From Janthinobacterium sp. TND4EL3 (GTDB lineage: Bacteria; Pseudomonadota; Gammaproteobacteria; Burkholderiales; Burkholderiaceae_D): a DNA stretch of 64,000 nt. Location of the stretch: positions 558,001-622,000 of the forward strand of contig NZ_FTMV01000001.1 of NCBI RefSeq assembly GCF_900156175.1, read 5' to 3'. Each line of letters starts with the position of its first letter. The stretch's first letter is position 1. Position numbers and translations under genes: made by a program. The notes under the pieces were generated by a model, which saw only the letters and a list, made by a program, of their open reading frames with translations, ran no database searches and was not told where the DNA came from. Shown piece after piece: positions 53,594 through 62,947 of the stretch.

Positions 53594-55072
53594 ATGAAAC
53601 AATCATTGCAGCTGCGCACGTCGCAGCACCTGGCACTGACGCCGCAGTTGCAGCAATCGATACGCCTGCTGCAGTTATCGACCCTGGAACTGCATCAGGA
53701 ACTGGAGCAGTTGCTGACGGACAATCCTTTGCTCGAACGCCTCGACGACCCGCTCGACCGTTCGCTGCGCCTGTTGTCCGACGGCGCCTTGAGTTCCACG
53801 GCCGCGCCGGCCGAAGCGCCGCCCCAGCCGCCTGGCCAGGAGGTGCCCGCCGCGCCGGCCGAAGCGGACGGCTTTGACGGCGAGGCGGGCGACAGCCCGG
53901 CCGCCGCGGACGGCGGCGACAGCGACTGGAGCGAGGCGAGCCGCGGCAAGGCGCCCGACGACGAAGATTCCCGCCCACAACTTGAAGCCCACCACTGCAC
54001 CCTGCGCGAGCACCTGATGGAGCAGATGCGCGTGACGGTGCTCGAATTGCGCGACCGCGCGCTGGTCGAGCTGATCATTGACGCCCTCGACGATAATGGC
54101 TACCTGGAAGAGTCGCTCGACGACATCCTGGCGCGCCTGCCGGAAGAGTTGGAAATCGACGCCGACGAGCTGCGCACGGCCTTGTCCCTGCTGCAAAGTT
54201 TCGATCCGCCCGGCGTGGGCGCGCGCAATGCGTCCGAATGCCTGGCGCTGCAGATCAAGCGCTTGCCGCACATCGCCCTGGTGACGCGGCGCATGGCCCT
54301 CGTCATCGTGGAAAAGCACCTGGCCTGGTTTGCCCAGCGCGATTTCAACAAGCTGAAAAAAGCCCTCGATTGCGATGATGAAGACTTGCGCGAGGCGCAG
54401 ACGGTAATCCGCCTGTGCAACCCGCACCCGGGCGCCGTGTTCGCCTCCGACGTGTCCGATTACGTGGTGCCCGACGTGGTTGTCAAGCGCGCGCGCAATG
54501 GCTGGCAGGTGACGTTGAACAACGACGTCATGCCGCGCCTGCGCGTCAACGCCATGTACGCCAACTTGTTGAAGCAGGGCAAGGGTGAGGGCGCCATGGG
54601 TGCCCAGTTGCAGGAAGCCAAGTGGCTGATCAAGAACATGCGCCAGCGCTTCGATACCATCTTGCGCGTGGCGCAGGCGATAGTAGAAAGACAAAAGAAC
54701 TTTTTCTCGCATGGGGCCGTTGCCATGCGCCCCCTTGTGCTCCGTGAAATAGCTGATACACTGGGTTTACACGAGAGTACTATCTCGCGGGTAACAACTC
54801 AAAAGTACATGCTGACCCCGCACGGCATGTTCGAGTTGAAATATTTCTTTGGTAGCCACGTCGCCACCGAAGCGGGGGGCGAAGCGTCATCGACGGCGAT
54901 ACGGGCATTGATCGTGCAACTGACAGGAGCAGAAGACCCTAAAAATCCTTTATCCGACAGTAAGATTGCGGACATGCTGGGGGAACAAGGCATGGTGATT
55001 GCGCGACGTACTGTTGCCAAATACCGGGAAGCATTGAAAATTCCGCCAGTGAGCCTGCGTAAGTGTTTGTAA
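53594..55072 (+). CDS. rpoN: RNA polymerase sigma-54 factor
   Basis: Sigma-54 directs -24/-12 promoters with enhancer-binding activators. The 492 residues have the Gln/Leu-rich region I ([38 protein letters not shown]), an acidic region II with Pro/Ala repeats, the core-binding region III and the C-terminal RpoN box [12 protein letters not shown]. It follows lptB as in most proteobacteria. An in-frame extension overlapping lptB is rejected. Confidence 0.96.
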   Translation: MKQSLQLRTSQHLALTPQLQQSIRLLQLSTLELHQELEQLLTDNPLLERLDDPLDRSLRLLSDGALSSTAAPAEAPPQPPGQEVPAAPAEADGFDGEAGDSPAAADGGDSDWSEASRGKAPDDEDSRPQLEAHHCTLREHLMEQMRVTVLELRDRALVELIIDALDDNGYLEESLDDILARLPEELEIDADELRTALSLLQSFDPPGVGARNASECLALQIKRLPHIALVTRRMALVIVEKHLAWFAQRDFNKLKKALDCDDEDLREAQTVIRLCNPHPGAVFASDVSDYVVPDVVVKRARNGWQVTLNNDVMPRLRVNAMYANLLKQGKGEGAMGAQLQEAKWLIKNMRQRFDTILRVAQAIVERQKNFFSHGAVAMRPLVLREIADTLGLHESTISRVTTQKYMLTPHGMFELKYFFGSHVATEAGGEASSTAIRALIVQLTGAEDPKNPLSDSKIADMLGEQGMVIARRTVAKYREALKIPPVSLRKCL

Positions 55073-55142
55073 GTTTTTTTCGGTTCCTCTGCGGGCCGGA
55101 TACGATGGACCGCACGAACCCGAATCATCTTTAGGAGTGTGT

Positions 55143-55505
55143 ATGAATCTCACCATCAGCGGACATCATCTCGAAGTGACACCAGCCATCCGTGAATACG
55201 TACAAACGAAGCTGGAACGCGTGAAACGTCATTTCGATCAAGTCATCGATATCGCCGTGATTCTGACCGTGGACAACCTCAAAGAGAAAGAAAAACGTCA
55301 AAAGGCCGAAGTCAACTTGCGCCTGAGTGGCAAGACCGTCTATGTGGAAAGCCTGGCGCACGACCTGTATGCCGCGATCGATACCCTGATCGACAAGCTC
55401 GACAGGCAAGTGATGAAGTACAAAACCAAAGTGCAAGGGCACGGTAAAGAGGCGATCAAGCATCTGCCAGACAACTCAGAGGAAGACGCCGTCGTCGCCG
55501 TCTAA
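55143..55505 (+). CDS. hpf: Ribosome hibernation promoting factor
   Basis: The 120-residue protein matches the short HPF/YfiA domain ([31 protein letters not shown], then a basic surface and [22 protein letters not shown]). It binds the ribosome A and P sites in stationary phase. No C-terminal dimerisation domain, so it is not the long form. TAGGAG precedes the ATG. Follows rpoN as in many proteobacteria and ends at a strong terminator. Confidence 0.94.
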   Translation: MNLTISGHHLEVTPAIREYVQTKLERVKRHFDQVIDIAVILTVDNLKEKEKRQKAEVNLRLSGKTVYVESLAHDLYAAIDTLIDKLDRQVMKYKTKVQGHGKEAIKHLPDNSEEDAVVAV

Positions 55506-55536
55506 GGCCACCGGCTTCCCCCAGTTGTGATCAACT

Positions 55537-55562
55537 AAGGGCGCACATTGCGCCCTTTTTTG
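55537..55562 (+). terminator. Rho-independent terminator after hpf
   Basis: AAGGGCGCA pairs with TGCGCCCTT, followed by six Ts. It closes the kdsD-to-hpf transcription unit. Confidence 0.92.
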
Positions 55563-55632
55563 CGTCCTGCGGAACGCAATATCCGTGGTGAAAGCGCTAG
55601 AATGCGCCATCCTCACTTCTTTCCATCCTGCC

Positions 55633-56718
55633 ATGAGCGATTTCGTCCAGACCACCATCCGCCACCGCACGGGCCACATCGTGCTCGACCGCCCGAAAGC
55701 CTTGAATTCCCTGTCGCTGGAGATGGTGCGCGCCCTGAGCGCGGCCCTGCTGGCCTGGCGCGACGACCCGCAGGTCGATGCCGTCGTCATCCGCTCCAGC
55801 AGCGAAAAAGCCCTGTGCGCCGGTGGCGACATCCGTTTCTTTTACGATGCGGGCCTGACCACGCCCCAGGGTGGCAGTGCATTGCTGGAAGATTTCTTTA
55901 CAGAAGAATATGCCTTAAATCATCTCATTCACTTCTATCCAAAACCGTATATCGCCGTGATGGATGGCGTGGTGATGGGCGGCGGCATGGGCGTGGCGCA
56001 AGCGGGGCCCGGCAACCAGTTGCGCATCGTCACGGGCCGCACGCGCATGGCCATGCCGGAAGTCAATATCGGCCTGTTCCCGGACGTGGGCGGCAGTTAT
56101 TTCCTGTCGCGCCTGGCGGGCCGGCTGGGCCTGTACCTGGGGCTGACGGGGCTGACCATCGGCGCGGCCGACGCCCTGTACACGGGCCTGGCCGATGTCT
56201 ACCTGCCGGAAGCGGAAATGGGAGCATTGCTGGCCCTGTTCGAATCGACGCCGGGCGAAGCCTTGCCGGTGGCCGTCAAGGCGCTGGCGGCGCCCTTCCA
56301 GGGCCAGGCGGGCACATCCGCACTTGCCACGGCGCGCGCAGCGCTGGACCGCCACTTCAGCGCCGGCTCCGTGGCCGCCATCATGGCCTCGCTGGCGCAG
56401 GACGACAGCGCGTTCGCGGCCAAGGCCCTGGCGGCCATGCGCCTGCGCTCGCCGCTGATGATGTCGGTAACGCTGGAATTGCTGCAGCGGGGCGCCCACC
56501 TGGGCGTGGCCGACTGCCTGCGCATGGAACGCACCGTGGTGCGCCACAATTTTACGCATGGCGAGGTGCTCGAAGGCGTGCGCGCGCTGGTGGTCGACAA
56601 GGACAATGCGCCGCGCTGGAACCCATCCAGCCTGGACGAGGTCGATGCGGCCATGGTGGCGCGCTTCTTTGCCCCCGCCTGGCCGGCGCTGGCGCACCCG
56701 CTGCGCCACCTCGACTGA
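55633..56718 (+). CDS. Enoyl-CoA hydratase-family protein, 3-hydroxyisobutyryl-CoA hydrolase-like
   Basis: The 361-residue length, longer than the 260 of simple enoyl-CoA hydratases, and the pieces HIVLDRPKALNSLSLEMV, CAGGDIRFFYDAG, AVMDGVVMGGGMGVAQAG and MPEVNIGLFPDVGGSYFLSRL fit the hydroxyisobutyryl-CoA hydrolase branch (valine catabolism). The Glu of MPEVNIGLFPD is the usual catalytic residue. It stands between hpf and rapZ, convergent with rapZ by adjacent stops. An upstream in-frame start at 55585 lies in the terminator region and is rejected. Confidence 0.88.
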   Translation: MSDFVQTTIRHRTGHIVLDRPKALNSLSLEMVRALSAALLAWRDDPQVDAVVIRSSSEKALCAGGDIRFFYDAGLTTPQGGSALLEDFFTEEYALNHLIHFYPKPYIAVMDGVVMGGGMGVAQAGPGNQLRIVTGRTRMAMPEVNIGLFPDVGGSYFLSRLAGRLGLYLGLTGLTIGAADALYTGLADVYLPEAEMGALLALFESTPGEALPVAVKALAAPFQGQAGTSALATARAALDRHFSAGSVAAIMASLAQDDSAFAAKALAAMRLRSPLMMSVTLELLQRGAHLGVADCLRMERTVVRHNFTHGEVLEGVRALVVDKDNAPRWNPSSLDEVDAAMVARFFAPAWPALAHPLRHLD

Positions 56719-57582
56719 TTAGGAGCGTTCGCGGTGGCGCAGCACGACTCTTTCGTTGGGGCCGAAGTATTGCGCCAGCCGTTCCGCCATGTACACGGAG
56801 CGGTGCTGGCCGCCCGTGCAGCCCAGGGCAACCGTCAGGTAGCTGCGGTTGTCGGACTTGAATGACGGCAACCATTTCTCGATGAAGGCGCGGATGTCGG
56901 CCAGCAGCTCCAGCGCGCTCGGCTGCGCATCGAGGAAGGCGATCACGGGCGCGTCGCGTCCATCGAGCGGACGCAGGGCCAGGTCGTAGTACGGATTCGG
57001 CAGGGCCCGCACGTCGAAGACGAAATCGGCGTCCAGCGGCACGCCCAGCTTGAAGGCGAACGATTCGAAGAACAGGGTCAGCGGCGCGCGTTCGGAGGCG
57101 ACGATATCCTTGATCCAGGCGCGCAGCTTGTTGGCGCTCAGCTCCGACGTATCGATTACATGGCCCAGCTGCTCGATGGCCGACAGGCGTTCGCGTTCTT
57201 CCGTAATGCATTCGATCAGGGTGCGGCGGCTGGCTGGATTGTGGTTGGGACGTAATTCGTGCGACAAGGGGTGGCTGCGCCGCGTTTCCGAGAAGCGCGC
57301 CACCAGCGAGTGCGTGGTCGCCGTCAAGAACATGACCTTGACGTCATGTCCCTGGTCGCGCAGCAGCGTGACATTGTGCGGCAAGCTGACGAGCGACTCG
57401 GCGCTGCGCGCATCGACGGCCACGGCCAGTTGCGGCGTGCCTTCGTCAAGCAGGGTTTGCACCAGGCTGGGCAGCAAGGCCGGCGGCAGGTTGTCGACAC
57501 AGTAGTAACCGGTATCTTCCAGCACATTGAGCGCGACGGATTTGCCGGAGCCGGATATTCCGGTGATAAGGACGATATGCAT
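56719..57582 (-). CDS. rapZ: RNase adapter protein RapZ
   Basis: RapZ binds small RNAs and guides RNase E in amino-sugar control in enteric bacteria; elsewhere its role is less clear. The 287 residues carry a P-loop GISGSGKS at 8-15 and the C-terminal hallmark [16 protein letters not shown]. The start is the MHIVLITG that begins the P-loop strand. Third gene of the ptsN-hprK-rapZ block, separated from hprK by 166 bases containing a REP-like palindrome. Confidence 0.94.
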   Translation of the reverse strand: MHIVLITGISGSGKSVALNVLEDTGYYCVDNLPPALLPSLVQTLLDEGTPQLAVAVDARSAESLVSLPHNVTLLRDQGHDVKVMFLTATTHSLVARFSETRRSHPLSHELRPNHNPASRRTLIECITEERERLSAIEQLGHVIDTSELSANKLRAWIKDIVASERAPLTLFFESFAFKLGVPLDADFVFDVRALPNPYYDLALRPLDGRDAPVIAFLDAQPSALELLADIRAFIEKWLPSFKSDNRSYLTVALGCTGGQHRSVYMAERLAQYFGPNERVVLRHRERS

Positions 57583-57690
57583 AGCCCGATCATACAATAA
57601 AGACCGGCACTGCGCTCCCGAGGGAATTGTCTTTACAAATTAATGCAATTTGGACCGTGGTATTTCTTTGCTGCACGCGCCAACAATGCT

Positions 57691-57740
57691 GTCGGATTAC
57701 GCGGGGCCTTGCCCCACCTCGGCGGCCCCGCTAATCCGAC
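57691..57740. repeat. REP-like palindrome between hprK and rapZ
   Basis: GTCGGATTA-GCGGGGCC pairs with GGCCCCGC-TAATCCGAC (one unpaired C) around a 15-base loop. Eight bases from the hprK stop. Looks like a dispersed extragenic palindrome and may end the hprK transcript. Confidence 0.7.
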
Positions 57741-57748
57741 CTACGTTG

Positions 57749-58684
57749 TTAATCGCCACTCATGGCGAGTCGTTGCCGCTCCATGAATTCCTGCAAGGTA
57801 TCGATGCCGCGCAGTTGCAAAATGGTATTGCGCACGGCCGCTTCCAGCAGCACGGCGATATTGCGGCCGGCGGCGACGGGGATGACGACTTTGCGCACGG
57901 GCAAGCCCAGCACATCTTCCGTGGGGAACAGGAAGGGCAGGCGCTCGACTTCCTCTTCCAGTGCGTTGCGGCGCACCAGGTGGACGATCAGTTTCAAGCG
58001 CATCTTGCGGCGCACGGCCGTTTCGCCAAAGATGGCCTTGATATCGAGCAAACCCAGGCCCCGCACTTCCAGCAGGTTTTGCAGCAGGGGCGGGCAGCGG
58101 CCTTCGATCATGTTGGGCGCGATGCGCGAGAATTCGACGGCGTCATCGGCCACCAGGCCGTGGCTGCGCGAAATCAATTCCAGTCCCAGCTCGCTCTTGC
58201 CCAGGCCAGAGTCGCCCGTGATCAGCACGCCGACGCCCAGCACGTCCATGAACACGCCATGCATGATAATGCGCTGCGCCAGCTTTTTCGACAGGTAGAC
58301 GCGCAGGAAGTCGATCACCTGCGCGGCCGGCAGCGGGGTGGAGAACAGGGGAATGTTTTGCTCGTCGCAGATGGCGAGGATGTCGGGCGGCGTTTCCAGC
58401 CCTTGCGCGATGATCAGCGCGGGCGGACCGCCGGCGATCAGTTCGCCGATCACGTGGGTGCGCGTATTGACCTTCAGGCGCTGGTAGTAATTGATTTCCT
58501 GGTGGCCGAAGACCTGGATGCGGCCCGGATGGATCAGGTTCAAGTGGCCCACCTGGTCGGCGGCCGAAGAGACGTCGCCCGAGATCAGGCGTTCGCCGCC
58601 GGGGAAGCCGGCGAACCAGCCCAGTTGCAGACTTTCACGATTATCGTCGTACAGGCGTTGTATCGTCAGCGGCGTTTGCAACAT
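57749..58684 (-). CDS. hprK: HPr kinase/phosphorylase
   Basis: It phosphorylates and dephosphorylates HPr Ser46 in the PTS regulatory network. The 311 residues have His142 in [13 protein letters not shown], the P-loop GDSGLGKS at 157-164 and the family signature [16 protein letters not shown] near 205-220. In bacteria that lack carbohydrate PTS it works with the nitrogen PTS; ptsN is the gene before it (36 bases). Confidence 0.96.
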   Translation of the reverse strand: MLQTPLTIQRLYDDNRESLQLGWFAGFPGGERLISGDVSSAADQVGHLNLIHPGRIQVFGHQEINYYQRLKVNTRTHVIGELIAGGPPALIIAQGLETPPDILAICDEQNIPLFSTPLPAAQVIDFLRVYLSKKLAQRIIMHGVFMDVLGVGVLITGDSGLGKSELGLELISRSHGLVADDAVEFSRIAPNMIEGRCPPLLQNLLEVRGLGLLDIKAIFGETAVRRKMRLKLIVHLVRRNALEEEVERLPFLFPTEDVLGLPVRKVVIPVAAGRNIAVLLEAAVRNTILQLRGIDTLQEFMERQRLAMSGD

Positions 58685-58720
58685 GGCAGTCTTCTTCAGG
58701 AGTGGAGGAATACCTGAAGT

Positions 58721-59203
58721 TTAACCCGCCGCTTGCAGACTGGGTTGCCAATTGACGATGCGCGAATGCACGGATTTCGGTTCCGGATCCGTGGCCAGGG
58801 CCGTGCGGAAGGCGTCATCGGAAAACATTTCGGCGATTTCCGACAGGATTTCCAGATGTTGCTGTGTGACATGATCTGGAATCAGCAGGAAAAACAGCAG
58901 GTTGACGGGCTTGCCGTCGGGCGACTCGAACGGGATCGGCTCGGCCAGGCGCACGAAGGCGCCCAGCGGCGCTTTCAGGGTCTTGCTGCCCTTGACCCTG
59001 CCATGCGGCACGGCCACGCCATGGCCCAGGCCAGTCGAACCCAGGCGTTCGCGGGCAAACAGATTGTCCGAAACGGTGGAGCGGGCGATGCCGTAGTTGT
59101 TTTCGAAGATCAGGCCGGCTTGCTCGAAAGCGCGCTTCTTGCTGGAGACTTCCAGGTCCAGAAGGACGTTTTCGAGGGATAAAATTTTGCTAAGATTAGT
59201 CAT
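58721..59203 (-). CDS. ptsN: Nitrogen PTS EIIA protein
   Basis: The 160-residue EIIA-Ntr domain carries the phosphorylated His67 in GHGVAVPHGRVKG. It regulates potassium and nitrogen-related functions. The ATG at 59203 is preferred over an upstream TTG three codons earlier. First gene of the minus-strand block, transcribed away from queF. Confidence 0.94.
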   Translation of the reverse strand: MTNLSKILSLENVLLDLEVSSKKRAFEQAGLIFENNYGIARSTVSDNLFARERLGSTGLGHGVAVPHGRVKGSKTLKAPLGAFVRLAEPIPFESPDGKPVNLLFFLLIPDHVTQQHLEILSEIAEMFSDDAFRTALATDPEPKSVHSRIVNWQPSLQAAG

Positions 59204-59538
59204 GACACTCAATGAGATGGTGCAATGCGCAGAGGGCTTGCGAGCCGAATTATAGGCCTGTTTTCGCGGCCTGTAACGCCAATTCTCAACAGTATACGCC
59301 CGCTGCGAACGCCGTGCGCGCTACGCCCCGCGTCATCCTCATTTTAACAAAAAACCAACACTGGCGTATGTCGGCTATTTCGTGATTAAAAAGGCGGCGT
59401 GCGCCGGTTTTTCCGTCGCAAAATGCCGATTTTCCGACTTTTCAGCGCTTTCATGATGCTGCAAAGCATGATGGTAATGTTGTTTTAAAACACAGTGACC
59501 ATGCTCATCGGCATCGTTTTTTTGCAACTGCGCGGGGT
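59204..59538. other. Intergenic region ptsN-queF
   Basis: No gene is supported. It presumably contains the ptsN promoter and the end of the queF transcript; A/T-rich segments occur near 59339-59360 and 59465-59530. No riboswitch-like structure is evident. Confidence 0.5.
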
Positions 59539-60381
59539 TTACTGGCGCGCATTGCGCAGGTTGCCCGGTTTCACGCCCGTGCTGTAGTTGCTGCGCCACG
59601 GGTTGATGTCGAGTCCGCCGCGGCGCGTATAGCGCGCATACACGGACAGCTTCTGTGGTTTGCACTGACGCAAGATGTCGACAAAGATGCGCTCCACGCA
59701 TTGTTCGTGGAATTCATTGTGCTCGCGGAAACCGATCAGGTAGCGCAGCAGGCTTTCCTGGTCGATTTGCGGTCCCGCGTACTCGATCTGCACGCTGCCC
59801 CAGTCGGGCTGGCCCGTCACCAGGCAATTCGATTTCAACAGGTGCGAAACGAGTTTTTCTTCCACGGGCGCTTCATCGAGCGCCGCCTTCAACAGCAGGG
59901 GCGAGGGCGTGTATTGCGTGATTTCCAGGTCCAGGCGGTCCAGCAGCACGCCGTCGAACTCGCCCATTTTCAGCTTGCCGAAGTCTTCCTGCAAGGTCAG
60001 TTCCACCTGCACGGGGGCGCCAAAGCCGTTCGACAAATCCTGCTTGAGCAAGGTCAACAGGGCTTCCGGGCTGTCCAGCTTGGTCTGGTTGAAGGAGTTC
60101 AGGTACAGCTTGAACGATTTCGATTCGATGATGTTGGGCGAATCGGCCGGTGCGCTGACCCTGGCGATGGCCACCTGCGGCTTGCCGCGCTGGTTCAGCC
60201 ACGACAGTTCATAGGCGTTCCAAATGTCGAGGCCGAAGAACGGTAATGTACCGTGCAGTTCCAGTTCGTCGCGCTTGCCCTGGCGCGGGATGGGGAACAG
60301 CAGTTCCGGCGCGTAATCGGTGCGGTAGGCGGAGCTTTTGCCCAGGGGAGATTGTTCGGCGAGGTCGTTGGTGGTGGTCAT
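59539..60381 (-). CDS. queF: NADPH-dependent 7-cyano-7-deazaguanine reductase QueF
   Basis: It reduces preQ0 to preQ1 for queuosine tRNA modification. The 280-residue length is the long, two-lobed form as in E. coli. The NADPH-binding motif [12 protein letters not shown] starts at 86, the nucleophile is Cys186 in [12 protein letters not shown] with Asp193, and the C-terminal [12 protein letters not shown] is typical. It lies downstream of ilvA on the same strand, with an 80-base gap containing a terminator-like hairpin. Confidence 0.96.
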   Translation of the reverse strand: MTTTNDLAEQSPLGKSSAYRTDYAPELLFPIPRQGKRDELELHGTLPFFGLDIWNAYELSWLNQRGKPQVAIARVSAPADSPNIIESKSFKLYLNSFNQTKLDSPEALLTLLKQDLSNGFGAPVQVELTLQEDFGKLKMGEFDGVLLDRLDLEITQYTPSPLLLKAALDEAPVEEKLVSHLLKSNCLVTGQPDWGSVQIEYAGPQIDQESLLRYLIGFREHNEFHEQCVERIFVDILRQCKPQKLSVYARYTRRGGLDINPWRSNYSTGVKPGNLRNARQ

Positions 60382-60424
60382 GGTCGTGTGGCGTGAATTC
60401 AGTCAAGCACGCATGGTAGCCTAT

Positions 60425-60452
60425 TTCACCCCGGTGCCAATACCGGGGTGAA
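60425..60452 (-). terminator. Probable terminator after ilvA
   Basis: Perfect 10-bp stem TTCACCCCGG / CCGGGGTGAA with an 8-base loop between ilvA and queF. No T run follows on the minus strand, so it may be a weak terminator or mRNA end. Confidence 0.45.
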
Positions 60453-60460
60453 TTCGTCAT

Positions 60461-61996
60461 TTAACCCAGGAACAGTTTATAGACGGGATTGCTGCTCTCG
60501 TCCCAGTAACGATACCCCAGGGTATCGAGGAAGCGGGCGAATTCTCCCATCTCATCGGGCGGCACTTGCAGGCCGATCAGGATGCGGCCCACGTCGCCGC
60601 CCTGGCTGCGGTAATGACACAAGGAAATATTCCAGTTCGGCGCCATGCTGTCGAGGAAGCGCATCAGTGCACCCGGGCGTTCGGGGAATTCGAAGCGGTA
60701 CAGCAGCTCGTCCTGGGCCAGACGGCTCTTGCCGCCCACCAGGTGGCGGATGTGCGACTTGGCCAGTTCGTCGTGGGTCAGGTCCAGGGTCTTGAATTCG
60801 TGTTCCTCGAAGGTTTTCGCCAGCACGCTGGATTCATGCCGGTCGGCAATTTGAATGCCGACGAACACGTGCGCCGCTTTTTCATCGCTGATGCGGTAAT
60901 TGAATTCCGTCACGTTGCGCGCGCCGATGAGCGAACAGAAGCGCTTGAAGCTGCCGCGCTGTTCGCGCATCGTGACGGCAAACACGGCTTCGCGGAATTC
61001 GCCCAGCTCGGCCCGTTCCGCCACAAAACGCAAACGGTCGAAATTCATGTTCGCGCCGCAGGCGATGGTCACCAGCGTCTGATTGACGACCGGGTGCTTG
61101 CTCAGGCTGGCCCGCTCCACATAGGCCTTGGCGCCGGCAATGGCCAGCGCGCCGGCCGGCTCCAGGATGCTGCGCGTATCCGTAAACACATCCTTGATGG
61201 CGGCGCAGATGGCATCCGTGTCGACGATGATGACTTCATCGACATATTGCTGCGCCAGACGGAAGGTTTCCTCGCCCACCAGGCGCACGGCCGTGCCGTC
61301 CGAAAACAGGCCCACGTCGGGCAGGGTCACGCGTTCGCCGGCCTTCAGCGAGCGGGCCATGGCGTCCGAATCGACGGTTTGCACGCCGATGATCTTGATG
61401 TCGGGGCGAATCTGCTTCACATAGGCGGCCACGCCGGCGATCAGGCCGCCGCCACCGATGGCCACGAAGATGGCGTGGATGGGGCCGGCGTGCTGGCGCA
61501 GGATTTCCATGCCGATCGTGCCCTGGCCGGCGATGACGTCCGGGTCGTCGAACGGGTGCACGAAGGTCAGCTTCTGCTGCTTTTCCAAGGTCAGCGCATG
61601 GTTGTAGGCATCCGTGTACGACTCGCCGTGCAGCACGATTTCCACATGTACGCCGCCGCGCGCCTTGACGGCGTCGATCTTGACGGGAGGCGTGGTGGTC
61701 GGCATGACGATGACGGCGCGGCAGCCCATGCGGGCGGCCGACAGGGCCACGCCCTGGGCATGGTTGCCGGCCGAGGCGCAAATCACGCCGCGCTTGCGTT
61801 CCGCATCGCTGAGCTGGGCCATCTTGTTGTAGGCGCCGCGAATCTTGAAGCTGAACACGCTTTGCATGTCTTCGCGCTTGAAATAAATCTGGTTGTTCAG
61901 GCGCTGCGACAGGGCAGGGGCCAGTTCCAGCGGCGTTTCGGAAGCAACGTCATAGACGCGGGCGGTCAGGATTTTCTTGAGGTAGTCGATGTTCAT
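60461..61996 (-). CDS. ilvA: Threonine ammonia-lyase (biosynthetic)
   Basis: First step of isoleucine synthesis: threonine to 2-oxobutanoate. The 511 residues have the PLP lysine Lys51 in SFKIRGAYNKM, the phosphate-binding GGGGL loop (AIGGGGLIAG) and two C-terminal ACT-like regulatory domains (from about 330), which makes it the feedback-regulated form. The ATG at 61996 starts the normal MNIDYLKKIL; a longer in-frame start is rejected. Confidence 0.96.
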   Translation of the reverse strand: MNIDYLKKILTARVYDVASETPLELAPALSQRLNNQIYFKREDMQSVFSFKIRGAYNKMAQLSDAERKRGVICASAGNHAQGVALSAARMGCRAVIVMPTTTPPVKIDAVKARGGVHVEIVLHGESYTDAYNHALTLEKQQKLTFVHPFDDPDVIAGQGTIGMEILRQHAGPIHAIFVAIGGGGLIAGVAAYVKQIRPDIKIIGVQTVDSDAMARSLKAGERVTLPDVGLFSDGTAVRLVGEETFRLAQQYVDEVIIVDTDAICAAIKDVFTDTRSILEPAGALAIAGAKAYVERASLSKHPVVNQTLVTIACGANMNFDRLRFVAERAELGEFREAVFAVTMREQRGSFKRFCSLIGARNVTEFNYRISDEKAAHVFVGIQIADRHESSVLAKTFEEHEFKTLDLTHDELAKSHIRHLVGGKSRLAQDELLYRFEFPERPGALMRFLDSMAPNWNISLCHYRSQGGDVGRILIGLQVPPDEMGEFARFLDTLGYRYWDESSNPVYKLFLG

Positions 61997-62196
61997 AGTC
62001 TGCAAGCAAGTGATTCTGGGCCAGAAAGGGTCTGGAGCGTGTCGGTCGATAGCGGCTGCGTGGGGCGGATAGCCAGGCAACAATAATGCTCTGTGGAACT
62101 ATGGGCCGGTGGGCCCTTGCCGGTTGGCGCGATGTGTGTGGCGCCCAGGCTGCTCTTCATTATAATGGAGAGCCTTACCGCATCGCGAAGTGTTCC

Positions 62197-62688
62197 ATGA
62201 TCGAATCCGCAATCGCCTGGCTGCTGCAGCTGATCGCAGCGCCGGAAGTCGGGCTGACATCGGTCTTTCTGATCAGCTTTATTTCCGCCACCCTCTTGCC
62301 GCTGGGCTCGGAGCCGGCCGTGTTTGCCGTCATCAAGGCCAATCCCGCCCTGTTCTGGTCCGTTATTTTTGTTGCCACCCTGGGCAACACCCTGGGCGGC
62401 GTCGTCGATTACTGGCTTGGCTACCGCGCCAAGCAGGCGTTCGCCAAGGAACGCGACACGCGCTGGTTCCGCTGGCTGGCCCGCTATGGCGCCAAGACCA
62501 TGCTGCTGGCCTGGCTGCCCGTCGTGGGCGACCCGCTGTGCACGCTGGCCGGCTGGCTCAAACTGCCGTTCTGGCCCAGCGTGGCCTACATGGCCGTCGG
62601 CAAGTGCGCGCGCTATCTGACCATGACGACCCTGCTGCTGTACGTGCCCGACGGTTTCTGGCACCGGATCGGCCAGATGCTGTCCTGA
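62197..62688 (+). CDS. YqaA-like VTT-domain membrane protein
   Basis: The 163-residue product contains about four membrane helices and the conserved VTT/SNARE-associated pattern (FISATLLPLGSEPAVFAVIKA, GNTLGGVVDYWLGYRA, WLPVVGDPLCTLAGWLK). YqaA is a DedA relative with a possible role in membrane homeostasis or lipid transport. The start is weakly supported (no clear ribosome site) but an upstream start lacks the helix. Divergent from ilvA. Confidence 0.85.
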   Translation: MIESAIAWLLQLIAAPEVGLTSVFLISFISATLLPLGSEPAVFAVIKANPALFWSVIFVATLGNTLGGVVDYWLGYRAKQAFAKERDTRWFRWLARYGAKTMLLAWLPVVGDPLCTLAGWLKLPFWPSVAYMAVGKCARYLTMTTLLLYVPDGFWHRIGQMLS

Positions 62689-62947
62689 ATGGGGGCTGCC
62701 TGCAACGCCTGTTTGCCGCATTTTCAGGCAGGCTGATAGTTTGCAGACGGGTCCGATTCTTGGCATTTTTATGTAAAAAATGCAGATGCGCTGATTTTTT
62801 ATTCATGAAAAATGCGAGTGGGCCATATTTGCTATGGCAGAGATCACCCCGCTTAAACCTTGGCCGGCATAAGGCTGTTCCCGCATGGTGCGGCGCAATA
62901 AGATAAAATGGCTCTTTAGGGTCCAGTCCACATCGTCACCACACTCC

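Noticed and set aside
60382-60460. preQ1 riboswitch ahead of queF
   Set aside because: The only structure is a simple 10-bp hairpin that fits an ilvA transcript end; no pseudoknot-like preQ1 pattern is seen.
60566-62086. 506-codon plus-strand open frame opposite ilvA
   Set aside because: Shadow of ilvA caused by high GC; no family features.
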